Positions 8,743-15,639 of a DNA stretch of 15,639 bases are shown piece after piece; position 1 is the stretch's first letter, and every line of letters begins with the position of its first letter. Location of the stretch: the NCBI GenBank assembly GCA_011049095.1, contig DSDE01000476.1, positions 1-15,639 on the forward strand. Reading direction: 5' to 3'. This DNA is from Fidelibacterota bacterium (GTDB lineage: Bacteria; Fidelibacterota; Fidelibacteria; Fidelibacterales; DSDE01). A program made the position numbers and the translations under genes. A model generated the notes under the pieces. That model saw only the letters and a list, made by a program, of their open reading frames with translations. It had not been told where the DNA came from and made no database searches.

Positions 8743-8767
8743 ATTATAAGCTAAACCTTCAATAAAA

Positions 8768-8800
8768 AGTAAAAAGTCCCGAAATCCGGGACTTTTTACT
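8768..8800 (-). terminator. Strong intrinsic terminator after the DUF350-like gene
   Basis: Perfect 14-bp inverted repeat: AGTAAAAAGTCCCG, a 5-nt loop, then CGGGACTTTTTACT. On the minus strand it is followed by TTTTATT. It begins 15 bp after the DUF350-like stop. The A-tract/U-tract flanks make the hairpin nearly symmetric, so it could also act on the plus strand. It closes the bicistronic unit that starts at the promoter near 9593. Confidence 0.9.
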
Positions 8801-8815
8801 CCAAGAAGTACAAAA

Positions 8816-9052
8816 TCATATCACCTTATAAATGAGCATTCCGATGACAAGAATGATGGAAATGAAAATAAGCGCAACACCAATATTGCCATTTTTAATC
8901 TCTTGCCACTCTTCAATATCAATTGAAAGCCAATCAAATACTTTAAGCGCTAAGCCTACGCCAAAAGCAAATCCGATGGAAGCGGCAATGGACCAAAGAA
9001 TACCATAGCCCATCTGCGCCAGACGTCCAAAGAAAGATAACGGGTCTAACAT
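8816..9052 (-). CDS. Small DUF350-like integral membrane protein
   Basis: 78 residues with two predicted membrane helices, about 13-37 (rich in G, A and I) and about 57-77. The segment between them and into helix two, FDWLSIDIEEWQEIKNGNIG followed by VA, resembles the E-I-x-x-GN-x-A-V-A motif of DUF350 membrane proteins. DUF350 proteins often have two such units; this one has one, about half the usual length. Function of the family is not established. Start ATG at 9052 has a full AAGGAGG five bases upstream. It follows the secreted-protein gene by 14 bp and is followed by a strong terminator, so it is the last gene of a two-gene unit. Confidence 0.82.
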   Translation of the reverse strand: MLDPLSFFGRLAQMGYGILWSIAASIGFAFGVGLALKVFDWLSIDIEEWQEIKNGNIGVALIFISIILVIGMLIYKVI

Positions 9053-9057
9053 AATAA

Positions 9058-9064
9058 CCTCCTT
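9058..9064 (-). promoter_or_regulatory. Strong ribosome binding site for the DUF350-like gene
   Basis: AAGGAGG with spacer TTATT before ATG at 9052. The GGAGG plus TTATT block is identical to that of the preceding gene, so both genes of the pair should be translated at high initiation rates. Confidence 0.8.
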
Positions 9065-9066
9065 AT

Positions 9067-9528
9067 TTACATCATTTTTAAGTGTTTCATTTTAAATTCT
9101 TTCGCTGTCAGCTTTCCATCGATGAGCAAATCAATGGAATTAGCGGAGGCAAAACCGACAATGAGACCCTGGTCTCTCGACTGTATGGAAATGTATATGC
9201 TCACAGCCTCAACATCCAGCTCGCCAACAGTACGAATTGCTCTGCCGGCAGCGTAAAATCCCACCATCAAAACAGTGTCAAAATTATTTCTGCCTGCATC
9301 AAGCCGAAGAATAAAATTTCGGGCATTGGGGTCTTCAGTTTCTATACCCATCCCCTGTCCAATCGGCTCAAGCATCATATCTTTAAATGAGACTTCTATT
9401 TGATAGACTTTGAGAATGTGCTGCACGGTGGTATAAAACATATAATTGGCATGCAGCGGTACGTTGCTAAAGACGATTACCGCAAATACAGCCAGAAAAA
9501 ATCGAAGGCGCCAAGTTTTTGCATTCAA
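9067..9528 (-). CDS. Secreted protein of unknown function (TTG start)
   Basis: 153 residues; I do not recognise the family. Residues 1-27 form a clear signal peptide: basic WRLR, hydrophobic FFLAVFAVIVF, and a likely cleavage after LHA. The mature part of about 126 residues has no cysteines. It shows an amphipathic segment (FDTVLMVGFYAAGRAIRTVG, 83-102) and then alternating beta-type segments (AVSIYISIQ, GLIVGFASA, SIDLLIDGKL), suggesting a small alpha/beta periplasmic or secreted domain. The start is TTG at 9528, because GAGGAGG lies five bases upstream and the only nearby ATG (9524) is out of frame. It is the first gene of a two-gene unit with the DUF350-like membrane protein; a secreted/membrane partnership is plausible but unproven. 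Confidence 0.75.
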   Translation of the reverse strand: MNAKTWRLRFFLAVFAVIVFSNVPLHANYMFYTTVQHILKVYQIEVSFKDMMLEPIGQGMGIETEDPNARNFILRLDAGRNNFDTVLMVGFYAAGRAIRTVGELDVEAVSIYISIQSRDQGLIVGFASANSIDLLIDGKLTAKEFKMKHLKMM

Positions 9529-9533
9529 AATAA

Positions 9534-9540
9534 CCTCCTC
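9534..9540 (-). promoter_or_regulatory. Strong ribosome binding site supporting a TTG start
   Basis: GAGGAGG, spacer TTATT, then TTG at 9528. An ATG at 9524-9522 is nine bases from the same site but opens a different frame that stops after 15 codons (stop at 9479-9477). Only the TTG frame yields a signal peptide and full-length protein. Confidence 0.75.
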
Positions 9541-9564
9541 ATCTGTTCAAGTTCTCATCGTGCA

Positions 9565-9593
9565 ATTTTAGCAGATAATTTTTCCTTTTTCAA
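9565..9593 (-). promoter_or_regulatory. Sigma70-type promoter of the secreted/DUF350 unit
   Basis: TTGAAA (9593-9588) and TAAAAT (9570-9565) on the minus strand are spaced by exactly 17 bases; each matches consensus at five of six positions. Transcription would begin near 9558, giving a leader of about 30 nt that includes the GAGGAGG site. It lies in the 80-bp gap after hutI and separates this unit from the hut genes. Confidence 0.72.
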
Positions 9594-9608
9594 GAGAATA
9601 ATCAACAG

Positions 9609-10811
9609 CTAACAGATTACTTTGCTCCCATTGATCCAAAGCGCGTGCAAATGGTTTTTCCCGAACCAATATGGTACAATTCTATAATCGGAAACGTCCC
9701 ACAGCGCAATATCTGCATTTTTGCCAATTTCAAGGCTGCCGATTATCTTTTCTCGCTGAAGCGAGCGGGCAGCATTTATAGTGACAGCCTGCCAGGCTTC
9801 CAGCGGACTCAGTTTCATCTGGGTGCAGGCCAAGGTCATAATCATCTGAAGGTTTTGGGTCATTGAACTGCCAGGATTAAAATCGCTGGCTAAGGCCGTG
9901 GTCACGCCAGCATCCCAGATTCGTCGGGCTGGTGCATAGTCTTGTTTACCCAGAAAAAAGGTCGTTCCAGGTAAGAGTACCGCCACGGTTCCTGAATTTT
10001 TCATCGCAGAAATTCCATCTTCTGAGATGACCAGCAGATGGTCTGCACTGGCCGCGCCCATTTTTGCCGCCAACTCAGTCACGCCCAGGTTTTCAAACTC
10101 GTCGGCATGGACTCTCAGCTTTAATCCATTCTCCAGCGCTCCCCGAAAAATCAATTCTGCTTCATCTCTGGTAAAAACCCCTTTATCCGCAAACACATCG
10201 CAATATTCCGCCAGGCCCGATGCTGCCACCTGTGGAATCATCTCATCCACAAGGAGAGATATATATTCATTTCTCCGATTCTGATATTCATCCGGTATTT
10301 CGTGGGCTCCTAAGAATGTGGGAATAAGCTGCAGCGGCAGGGCTTCATTTAGACGGCGGATAACCCGAAGTGATTTGAGCTCATCATTCAGCGACAGGCC
10401 ATAGCCACTCTTGGCCTCTATTGTAGCTGTGCCGGTCGTAAGAAAGTTTCTGGCTCTTGGCAAAGATCTATCAAAAAGCTCATCTTCTGAAATTTTTCTC
10501 AATTGCCGCACGCTGTTTTTAATTCCACCGCCTGCCGCAGCAATATCGAGATATGATTTACCAGCAATCCGCATTTCAAATTCATTCTGTCTGCATTCCG
10601 CAAAGACTGGATGTGTATGGGCATCAATTAGAGCCGGAGTCATCAGGGCCCCTTGGCAATCTATGATTTCATCGGGTTTTTCCGCCTGCTGGTCAATTGC
10701 CGAGATCCGTTCTTTATCGACAATCAGTCTGTCAGGTTTACTATATTCCATTGATTGTGTTTTTTCACTCCAGCTTAAAAGGCTGCCGATATTTGTAAAA
10801 ATCCTTCTCAT
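9609..10811 (-). CDS. hutI: Imidazolonepropionase
   Basis: 400 residues, usual family length. It hydrolyses imidazolone-5-propionate to N-formimino-L-glutamate, the third step of histidine degradation. It is an amidohydrolase-fold enzyme with the expected metal and catalytic residues: DAHTHP (H65, H67), GAHEIP (H170), RVHADEF (H235), SADHLL (H258) and SDFNPGSS (D310). No lesion is visible. The ATG at 10811 overlaps the hutU stop as ATGA, which points to translational coupling. The next gene downstream has its own promoter, so hutI appears to be the last gene of this unit. Confidence 0.97.
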   Translation of the reverse strand: MRRIFTNIGSLLSWSEKTQSMEYSKPDRLIVDKERISAIDQQAEKPDEIIDCQGALMTPALIDAHTHPVFAECRQNEFEMRIAGKSYLDIAAAGGGIKNSVRQLRKISEDELFDRSLPRARNFLTTGTATIEAKSGYGLSLNDELKSLRVIRRLNEALPLQLIPTFLGAHEIPDEYQNRRNEYISLLVDEMIPQVAASGLAEYCDVFADKGVFTRDEAELIFRGALENGLKLRVHADEFENLGVTELAAKMGAASADHLLVISEDGISAMKNSGTVAVLLPGTTFFLGKQDYAPARRIWDAGVTTALASDFNPGSSMTQNLQMIMTLACTQMKLSPLEAWQAVTINAARSLQREKIIGSLEIGKNADIALWDVSDYRIVPYWFGKNHLHALWINGSKVIC

Positions 10812-12478
10812 TTCATTGTTTCCTCAATCATAGGAATTTTCACGCCCCGCTCAATGGCTACATTTATTGCTTTCTCATAGCCGGCATCTGCATGACGAAT
10901 AACGCCCATTGCCGGATCATTTGTGAGAACTCGCTTCAGCCGCGCCGCCGCTTCAGGGCTGCCGTCAGCAACAATTACCACACCTGCGTGCAGGCTATAT
11001 CCGATTCCTACGCCACCTCCGTGATGATAGCTCGTCCAGGTGGCGCCTGAAACAGCGCTTACCAGAGCATTGAGAATTGGCCAATCAGCAATGGCATCAC
11101 TACCATCTTTCATATCTTCGGTCTCGCGGTAGGGACTGGCAACAGAGCCAGAATCCAGATGGTCCCGACCGATGACAATAGGCGCTTTCACCTTGCCATC
11201 GCGCACTAGATCGTTAAAAAGTAAACCTGCCTTATCACGCTCACCATATCCAAGCCAGCAAATTCGAGAAGGTAATCCCTGAAATTTCACCTTTTGCTGC
11301 GCTTTGTTCAGCCAGTTGTGCAGCGAGCTATCATTTGGAAAAAGCTTCATTAACTCCCTGTCTGTCAGATAAATATCCTCTGGGTCTCCGCTGAGCGCCA
11401 CCCAACGAAATGGCCCCCGGCCTTCTTCAAATTGTGGCCTTATATAAGCTGGCACAAATCCAGGAATGCGGTAAACATCATTAATGCCTGCCTTGGCTGC
11501 CTGGGTGCGGATATTATTCCCATAATCAAATGTAATCGCGCCTTTTGCTTGCAGTCGCAGCATGGCCTCCACGTGTCTGCCCATACTCTCAATAGCTTGC
11601 GCCTTATATTTCTCAGGATTATTTTTCCTTAGCTCTAAAGCATCTTCAAATGAGATTTTCCCTGGAATATAACCATTCAGCTCATCATGGGCAGAGGTTT
11701 GATCGGTGACAATATCAAATTGTATTCCTTCATCGGCAAATTTTGGAATCAAATCAGATGCATTCCCTAAAAGACCGACAGATAAGGCTTGACCATTTGC
11801 GGCAGCCTTCATTAATTTCTCGAGGGCCAAATCAGGATTGTCAGTAATCTCGTCAAGATAAGCCGTCTCAACTCTGCGTTGCAGACGATAGGGGTCCACC
11901 TCGATGGCTAAAATTGCAGCGCCATTAAAGGTGGCAGCCAGTGGCTGAGCGCCGCCCATACCGCCAAGCCCTGCTGTCAATATGGTTTTTCCACGCAATG
12001 TAGCTCCGAAATGACGCCTGGCAATTTCAGCAAAGGTTTCATAGGTCCCCTGCAGTATGCCCTGAGTGCCGATATATATCCAGGAGCCTGCTGTCATCTG
12101 CCCATACATAATCAGACCCTGTTTTTCTAAGGTATTGAAATATTCCCAATTAGCCCAATTACCTACAAGATTTGAGTTTGCGATAAGAACCCTGGGGGCA
12201 TCTCTGTGGGTTTTCAATATTCCCACAGGTTTACCACTCTGGACAAGCAGCGTCTCATCTTCTTCAAGATTTTTCAGAGAATTCAGAATAGCGTCAAATG
12301 CCTCCCAGTTGCGAGCTGCTCTACCGGTTCCGCCATAGACAATAAGCTGGTCGGGGTCTTCGGCTACATCTGGCGCCAGGTTATGCTGTATCATTCTGTA
12401 TGCAGCCTCGATTTGCCAATTTTTGCAATTTAGCTTTAATCCTGTAGGCGGATTGACAACGCGATGCAATTTTTCCAT
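10808..12478 (-). CDS. hutU: Urocanate hydratase (urocanase)
   Basis: 556 residues, matching the family (about 557). It converts urocanate to imidazolone-5-propionate using tightly bound NAD+. The dinucleotide-binding segment GLGGMGGAQPLA lies around residues 170-181. The conserved active-site cysteine is C407 in RICWLGYGERDKAG, matching Cys410 of the Pseudomonas putida enzyme. The N-terminus (VVNPPTGLKLNCKNW) and YGGTGRAARNW are also typical. ATG at 12478 has AAGGAG six bases upstream. It starts 10 bp after the glycoside-hydrolase-like gene and overlaps hutI by 4 bp. hutH, which makes urocanate, is not in the window. Confidence 0.98.
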   Translation of the reverse strand: MEKLHRVVNPPTGLKLNCKNWQIEAAYRMIQHNLAPDVAEDPDQLIVYGGTGRAARNWEAFDAILNSLKNLEEDETLLVQSGKPVGILKTHRDAPRVLIANSNLVGNWANWEYFNTLEKQGLIMYGQMTAGSWIYIGTQGILQGTYETFAEIARRHFGATLRGKTILTAGLGGMGGAQPLAATFNGAAILAIEVDPYRLQRRVETAYLDEITDNPDLALEKLMKAAANGQALSVGLLGNASDLIPKFADEGIQFDIVTDQTSAHDELNGYIPGKISFEDALELRKNNPEKYKAQAIESMGRHVEAMLRLQAKGAITFDYGNNIRTQAAKAGINDVYRIPGFVPAYIRPQFEEGRGPFRWVALSGDPEDIYLTDRELMKLFPNDSSLHNWLNKAQQKVKFQGLPSRICWLGYGERDKAGLLFNDLVRDGKVKAPIVIGRDHLDSGSVASPYRETEDMKDGSDAIADWPILNALVSAVSGATWTSYHHGGGVGIGYSLHAGVVIVADGSPEAAARLKRVLTNDPAMGVIRHADAGYEKAINVAIERGVKIPMIEETMK

Positions 12479-12488
12479 AACTTACTCC

Positions 12489-13676
12489 TTATTCTTTGTC
12501 CAAATTTAGAAATTTTTGTAAAGATTGAAAATAAGCAGGGTTTTCCCGCAATACTTTCCAACTGAAAAAGGCGATTTTATCATATTTATGCGCTTTAATT
12601 CGATTTATTTTTTGAGCAGTATCGTGCCAGGGCTGATTCCAGACGCCTATTCCGCCCCATATTTTTTCCCGATAGGCTGGTGGCACAACAGAATCTATAT
12701 TCTTTAGAATCTGGTCAAACCTTTTTAAGTCTGTATCATACATCATAGGAATAATAAAATCTACTTTATTTGAAAGCAGCCAGCTTCCCCAGTCCTGAAA
12801 AAATTCACGCTTTGCTTTCAGGGGGTCTGATTTCACCGCGGCTGAAATTTCCAATGGGAAAATAAGCTCCTGATTTGCCGCTTGAACTTTTGACAAAAAG
12901 TCTGTAATACTATTCATTCGATATTGGTCATATAGCAATAAAAATGTTTTCCTGTCCGGCGCCGAGCCACCACTCATATAGCGGGCCGGGTCTATACCCG
13001 TCTCCTCTCTGAAGCGCTCTCTTCCTGATGGGTTGTAGCCAAATTGACGATTTTGATAGCGTAGATAGTCAAAATGAATACCATCTACCAAATATTTTGT
13101 CATTATTTCCTTGACTAAAATAAGCAGATAATCATTCACCCTTGGGTGAATTGGAGAGAGGAAGGCGCCCTCATGCCAACGTGGCTGTGGCGTCTGGTAG
13201 AGCCGCACATTATCCCAAACACCGTCTGAACTCATTTCCAGCCATTCAGGAAAAAGATTAAAAATATGTTCATCGGGAGGAAGCGAAAAATGATTTGAGT
13301 AAAGAAGGTAAGTATTAAACCAGGCATGAATCTTTATTGGCGAAGCAAATGCTTTGCTGCAGGCATATAAGAGCGGATCAAAATCCCTGTCTTTAATATG
13401 TTCGCTTTTACTTATAAATCGGGATTCATAATAAGCATCACCTCTGCCCCTTACTTGTATAAACAGGTCTGAAACGTGATTTTTTTCGGCGAAATCAAAG
13501 AGCTGATCTATTTTTTCCTTGCTGGTAATATCATCACGAACAACCCATAAGCCTAATCGGCTAAATGAATAAAGGGGTGGAGTATATATTAATAAAAGTA
13601 AAAAAAGGGCAAAGCAGAGGCTTGCCCTTTTTTGATCGATAAATAAAATCGGTAATCTATTCGCCGGCTGTCTCAC
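12489..13676 (-). CDS. Secreted glycoside-hydrolase-like protein (GHL10/DUF187 type)
   Basis: 395 residues with an N-terminal signal peptide: n-region to about R17, hydrophobic core ASLCFALFLLLLIY, likely processed near residue 38. The mature domain shows the TIM-barrel pattern of the GHL10/DUF187 family: LGLWVVRDDI at 41-50, IQVRGRGDAYY (73-83), IHAWFNTYLL (116-125), VDGIHFDYLRY (197-207) and FIIPMMYD (307-314). Proteins of this family are predicted glycan-active enzymes; the substrate is unknown. The only conventional start in frame before the domain is GTG at 13676, which overlaps the end of rplQ by 20 bp and has no good ribosome binding site. A strong terminator hairpin lies inside codons of about 14-26. 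The link to the hut genes downstream is positional only. Confidence 0.8.
   Translation of the reverse strand: MRQPANRLPILFIDQKRASLCFALFLLLLIYTPPLYSFSRLGLWVVRDDITSKEKIDQLFDFAEKNHVSDLFIQVRGRGDAYYESRFISKSEHIKDRDFDPLLYACSKAFASPIKIHAWFNTYLLYSNHFSLPPDEHIFNLFPEWLEMSSDGVWDNVRLYQTPQPRWHEGAFLSPIHPRVNDYLLILVKEIMTKYLVDGIHFDYLRYQNRQFGYNPSGRERFREETGIDPARYMSGGSAPDRKTFLLLYDQYRMNSITDFLSKVQAANQELIFPLEISAAVKSDPLKAKREFFQDWGSWLLSNKVDFIIPMMYDTDLKRFDQILKNIDSVVPPAYREKIWGGIGVWNQPWHDTAQKINRIKAHKYDKIAFFSWKVLRENPAYFQSLQKFLNLDKE
13601..13633 (-). terminator. Strong intrinsic terminator after rplQ, inside the next gene
   Basis: On the minus strand AAAAAAGGGCAA and TTGCCCTTTTTT form a perfect 12-bp stem around a 9-nt loop, which can extend with AAGC/GCTT and one bulged base. 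A T-rich tail follows (TACTTTTATTAAT). It begins 23 bp after the rplQ stop, where a terminator of the alpha operon is expected. It lies within the signal-peptide codons of the overlapping glycoside-hydrolase-like gene. Confidence 0.85.
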
Positions 13677-14109
13677 TCGCCACTGGCGTTTCAGTTTTAT
13701 CGGCTTTAGGCTTGGATTCTTTTTTGCTTTTATTTATGGCGCTGCTCACACCTACCAAATCCACAAGCTCTAAAAGCACAACTTTTGCGGCATCATTTGG
13801 ACGACGACCAAGCTTGTAGATACGTGTGTATCCACCAACCCGGTCAGTATATGCTGGCGCCACCTCATCAAAAAGCTTTTGAACGACCTCTTTTTGGCGC
13901 AGAACTGCAAAAGCAAGGCGGCGGTGATGAGTCGTATTTTTTTTACCATAGCTAATGAGCCGCTCCACAAGGCGACGCGCTTCTTTGGCCTTAGCTTCAG
14001 TTGTGCGGATTTGTTTATGAATAATCAATGAAGCTGCCAAATTTGCCAATAGGGCGCGCCGGTGGCTCTTGTTTCTTCCTAATTTTTTAACTTTATTTCC
14101 GTGTCTCAT
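13657..14109 (-). CDS. rplQ: 50S ribosomal protein L17
   Basis: 150 residues. The first 115 or so match bacterial L17: MRHGNKVKKLGRNKSHRRAL at the start, then HKQIRTTEAKAKEARRLVE, and GGYTRIYKLGRRPNDAA. L17 is a component of the large ribosomal subunit near the exit tunnel. A lysine/alanine/threonine-rich C-terminal extension (about 125-150) is longer than in E. coli but common in other phyla. ATG at 14109 is preceded by AGGG at seven bases; the gene starts 9 bp after the rpoA stop. Its last 20 bp overlap the start of the next gene. Confidence 0.97.
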   Translation of the reverse strand: MRHGNKVKKLGRNKSHRRALLANLAASLIIHKQIRTTEAKAKEARRLVERLISYGKKNTTHHRRLAFAVLRQKEVVQKLFDEVAPAYTDRVGGYTRIYKLGRRPNDAAKVVLLELVDLVGVSSAINKSKKESKPKADKTETPVASETAGE

Positions 14110-14118
14110 TCCATTGCC

Positions 14119-15105
14119 CTATTTTTTAGTTGACTCTTTAACGTAATCTGTTATGTCCATTCCAAATCGAAGACCCAGTTCATCCAGTTTGCTGACAAGC
14201 TCATTTAGAGATTTTCGACCGAAATTCTTAAAACGAAGCATATCATTTTCATCTTTGGAAACCAAATCTGCGATAGATTTGATCTGAGCTGCCTGCAAGC
14301 AATTGTATGAACGTACAGATAGCTCCAATTCATCAATACTGCGCTCAAGTTGTCTCCGGATTCGTATTTTGTCTTCATCTATTTGCCGCTCAGGCTCTAC
14401 GATATCTGTTGACTGCAGAACGGTGAATGCTTTGACGTGGTCTATAAGCAGTCTGGAAGCGTAAGAAATAGCATCATCCGGCATCATAGTACCATCTGTG
14501 GCAAGCTCAATAGTCAGGCGTTCCAGGTCTTCTTTTATGCCTGACTGAAGTTTTTCCACATAGTAATTGACCTTCACAATAGGTGAAAAAATCGAGTCAA
14601 TAAATATCATATCAACAGGTGCATCAGCTGTACGGTTTTTGTCTGCAGGGAAATAGCCGCGGCCACGTCCGATTCTCAGGTCGAGATTAATCTCTGTGGC
14701 TTCTTCGATGCTCATAATATGCTGTTCAGGATTGAGAATTTCCACATTGGGATTCCCGCCATTAAGCATACTTGCACTTACCTGCATCGGCCCTTTTAGC
14801 TTTAAGGTCAGCCTTACTGGCTTTGAATCAGCTAGCCTGACCCGCACTTTTTTCAGGTTAAGTATGATGTGCGTTACATCTTCCAAAACCCCTTTAATCG
14901 TAGAAAATTCATGAAGCACACCTTCAAAGCGTACCGCAGTAATTGCGGCGCCAGGAATAGATGATAATAGAATCCGGCGCAGTGCGTTGCCGATAGTTGT
15001 GCCAAAGCCGCGTTCAAGCGGTTCGATGTAATACCTTGAGAAACGCTTGTTCAGCCGTGTATTCTCATCAAATTGAATCGTGCTTGGTATTTGAAAGTTA
15101 GGCAT
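14119..15105 (-). CDS. rpoA: DNA-directed RNA polymerase alpha subunit
   Basis: 328 residues, normal length. The N-terminal assembly domain shows RYYIEPLERGFGTTIGNALR and RILLSSIPG. The C-terminal domain carries LELSVRSYNCLQAA, including the arginine equivalent to R265 of E. coli used for UP-element contacts, and FGRKSLNEL. The protein nucleates RNA polymerase assembly and reads upstream DNA and activators. ATG at 15105 follows AAGGGGAG closely. It is 15 bp after rpsD and 9 bp before rplQ, the standard alpha-operon order. Confidence 0.99.
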   Translation of the reverse strand: MPNFQIPSTIQFDENTRLNKRFSRYYIEPLERGFGTTIGNALRRILLSSIPGAAITAVRFEGVLHEFSTIKGVLEDVTHIILNLKKVRVRLADSKPVRLTLKLKGPMQVSASMLNGGNPNVEILNPEQHIMSIEEATEINLDLRIGRGRGYFPADKNRTADAPVDMIFIDSIFSPIVKVNYYVEKLQSGIKEDLERLTIELATDGTMMPDDAISYASRLLIDHVKAFTVLQSTDIVEPERQIDEDKIRIRRQLERSIDELELSVRSYNCLQAAQIKSIADLVSKDENDMLRFKNFGRKSLNELVSKLDELGLRFGMDITDYVKESTKK

Positions 15106-15120
15106 TTTCTCCCCTTATCA

Positions 15121-15639
15121 TTATTTCGAGTAAAGTTCCACAACAAGCTGTTCATTCAGTTCTTCTGGAATTTGCTCTCTTTCCGGGTAAGCAAGGAATT
15201 CGCCACTCATTTTAGCTTTATCCAGCCGCAACCAGGGAAGCATTTGATCACCTTTCATCCGCTTGATTGAATTGAGTATGAGCTCCATCCGTTTACTTTT
15301 TTCCCTTACTTGAACTATATCTCCGGGTCTTACCTGATAAGACGGGATATTGACGGTGTGCCCATTGACTGTGATATGCCTATGGGATACAAGTTGGCGA
15401 GCGCTGCGACGTGTCGGGGCAAATCCCATACGATAAACAATATTATCTAATCTGGCCTCAAGCATCCGCACAAGATTATCGCCGGTTTTGCCTTTTTGTT
15501 TATCCGCTTTTTCAAAATAGTTTCTAAATTGTCTTTCCAGCACGCCATAGAGATATTTCAGGCGTTGTTTTTCTCTCATTTGCAATCCGTAATCGGACAA
15601 ACGACCTCTGCTATTAGGCCCATGTTCTCCGGGAGGATA
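15121..15639 (-). CDS. rpsD: 30S ribosomal protein S4 (N-terminus off window)
   Basis: The frame is open to the right edge, with 172 residues visible of about 205; roughly 35 N-terminal residues are missing. The visible part starts YPPGEHGPNSRGRLSDYGLQ and runs through the S4 RNA-binding domain (RLDNIVYRMGFAPTRRSARQ, VSHRHITVNG) to the end VVELYSK. S4 binds 16S rRNA early in 30S assembly and, in several bacteria, represses its own operon. A TTG at 15600 is internal and not the start, because the conserved YPPGEHG stretch lies upstream in frame. It is followed by rpoA after 15 bp. Confidence 0.98.
   Translation of the reverse strand, partial: YPPGEHGPNSRGRLSDYGLQMREKQRLKYLYGVLERQFRNYFEKADKQKGKTGDNLVRMLEARLDNIVYRMGFAPTRRSARQLVSHRHITVNGHTVNIPSYQVRPGDIVQVREKSKRMELILNSIKRMKGDQMLPWLRLDKAKMSGEFLAYPEREQIPEELNEQLVVELYSK

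Noticed and set aside
8743..8748. TATAAT directly before the SPOR gene ATG as a -10 box
   Set aside because: No acceptable -35 lies 16-18 bases upstream, and the start of transcription would fall inside the coding region; probably an AT-rich coincidence.
15121..15600. S4 read as a complete 159-residue protein starting at TTG 15600
   Set aside because: Conserved S4 residues YPPGEHGPNSRGR continue upstream in frame to the window edge, so the gene is cut by the edge rather than short.
1..15639. tRNA genes, CRISPR arrays, insertion sequences or long repeats
   Set aside because: No cloverleaf, regularly spaced repeat, transposase motif or terminal inverted repeat was found on reading both strands.

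Overview
The window is a bacterial chromosomal segment in which every supportable gene is on the minus strand, so it reads right to left. It suggests a Gram-negative bacterium of the FCB-related lineages (Calditrichota, KSB1, Marinimicrobia or Cloacimonadota-like). This rests on a secreted beta-propeller protein that ends in a FlgD/type IX-like sorting domain, a SPOR-domain envelope protein, the rpsD-rpoA-rplQ order, and the N-domain-carrying nucleoside kinase found in several anaerobic lineages. The phylum is an inference; no marker here settles it.

Right end (15639 to 13657): the tail of the alpha operon, with rpsD (S4, cut by the window edge), rpoA and rplQ, tightly spaced. A strong intrinsic terminator follows rplQ, but it lies inside the first codons of the next gene. 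That gene (13676-12489) encodes a secreted glycoside-hydrolase-like (GHL10/DUF187-type) protein. It is followed at 10 bp by hutU and then by hutI, which overlaps hutU by 4 bp. HutU and HutI are the second and third steps of histidine degradation; hutH and the final step are not in the window.

Middle (9593 to 8768): a compact bicistronic unit with its own sigma70-type promoter, two near-identical strong ribosome binding sites and a perfect-hairpin terminator. It encodes an unrecognised secreted 153-residue protein and a 78-residue DUF350-like membrane protein. Next come a SPOR-domain protein and an 803-residue secreted beta-propeller protein, probably co-transcribed, with a likely envelope role.

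Left end (about 5450 to 1): after a 182-bp gap holding a candidate promoter come alaS, then gcvPB (glycine decarboxylase subunit 2) 10 bp later, then a uridine-kinase-like nucleoside kinase 2 bp later, which runs off the left edge. These look like one operon. No gcvPA, tRNA, rRNA, CRISPR array or mobile element was seen. No stretch longer than 300 bases lacks a gene; the intergenic gaps are 182, 80 and 73 bp.

The least explained items are the terminator nested in a signal-peptide coding region, the secreted-protein/DUF350 pair, and the propeller/SPOR pair.
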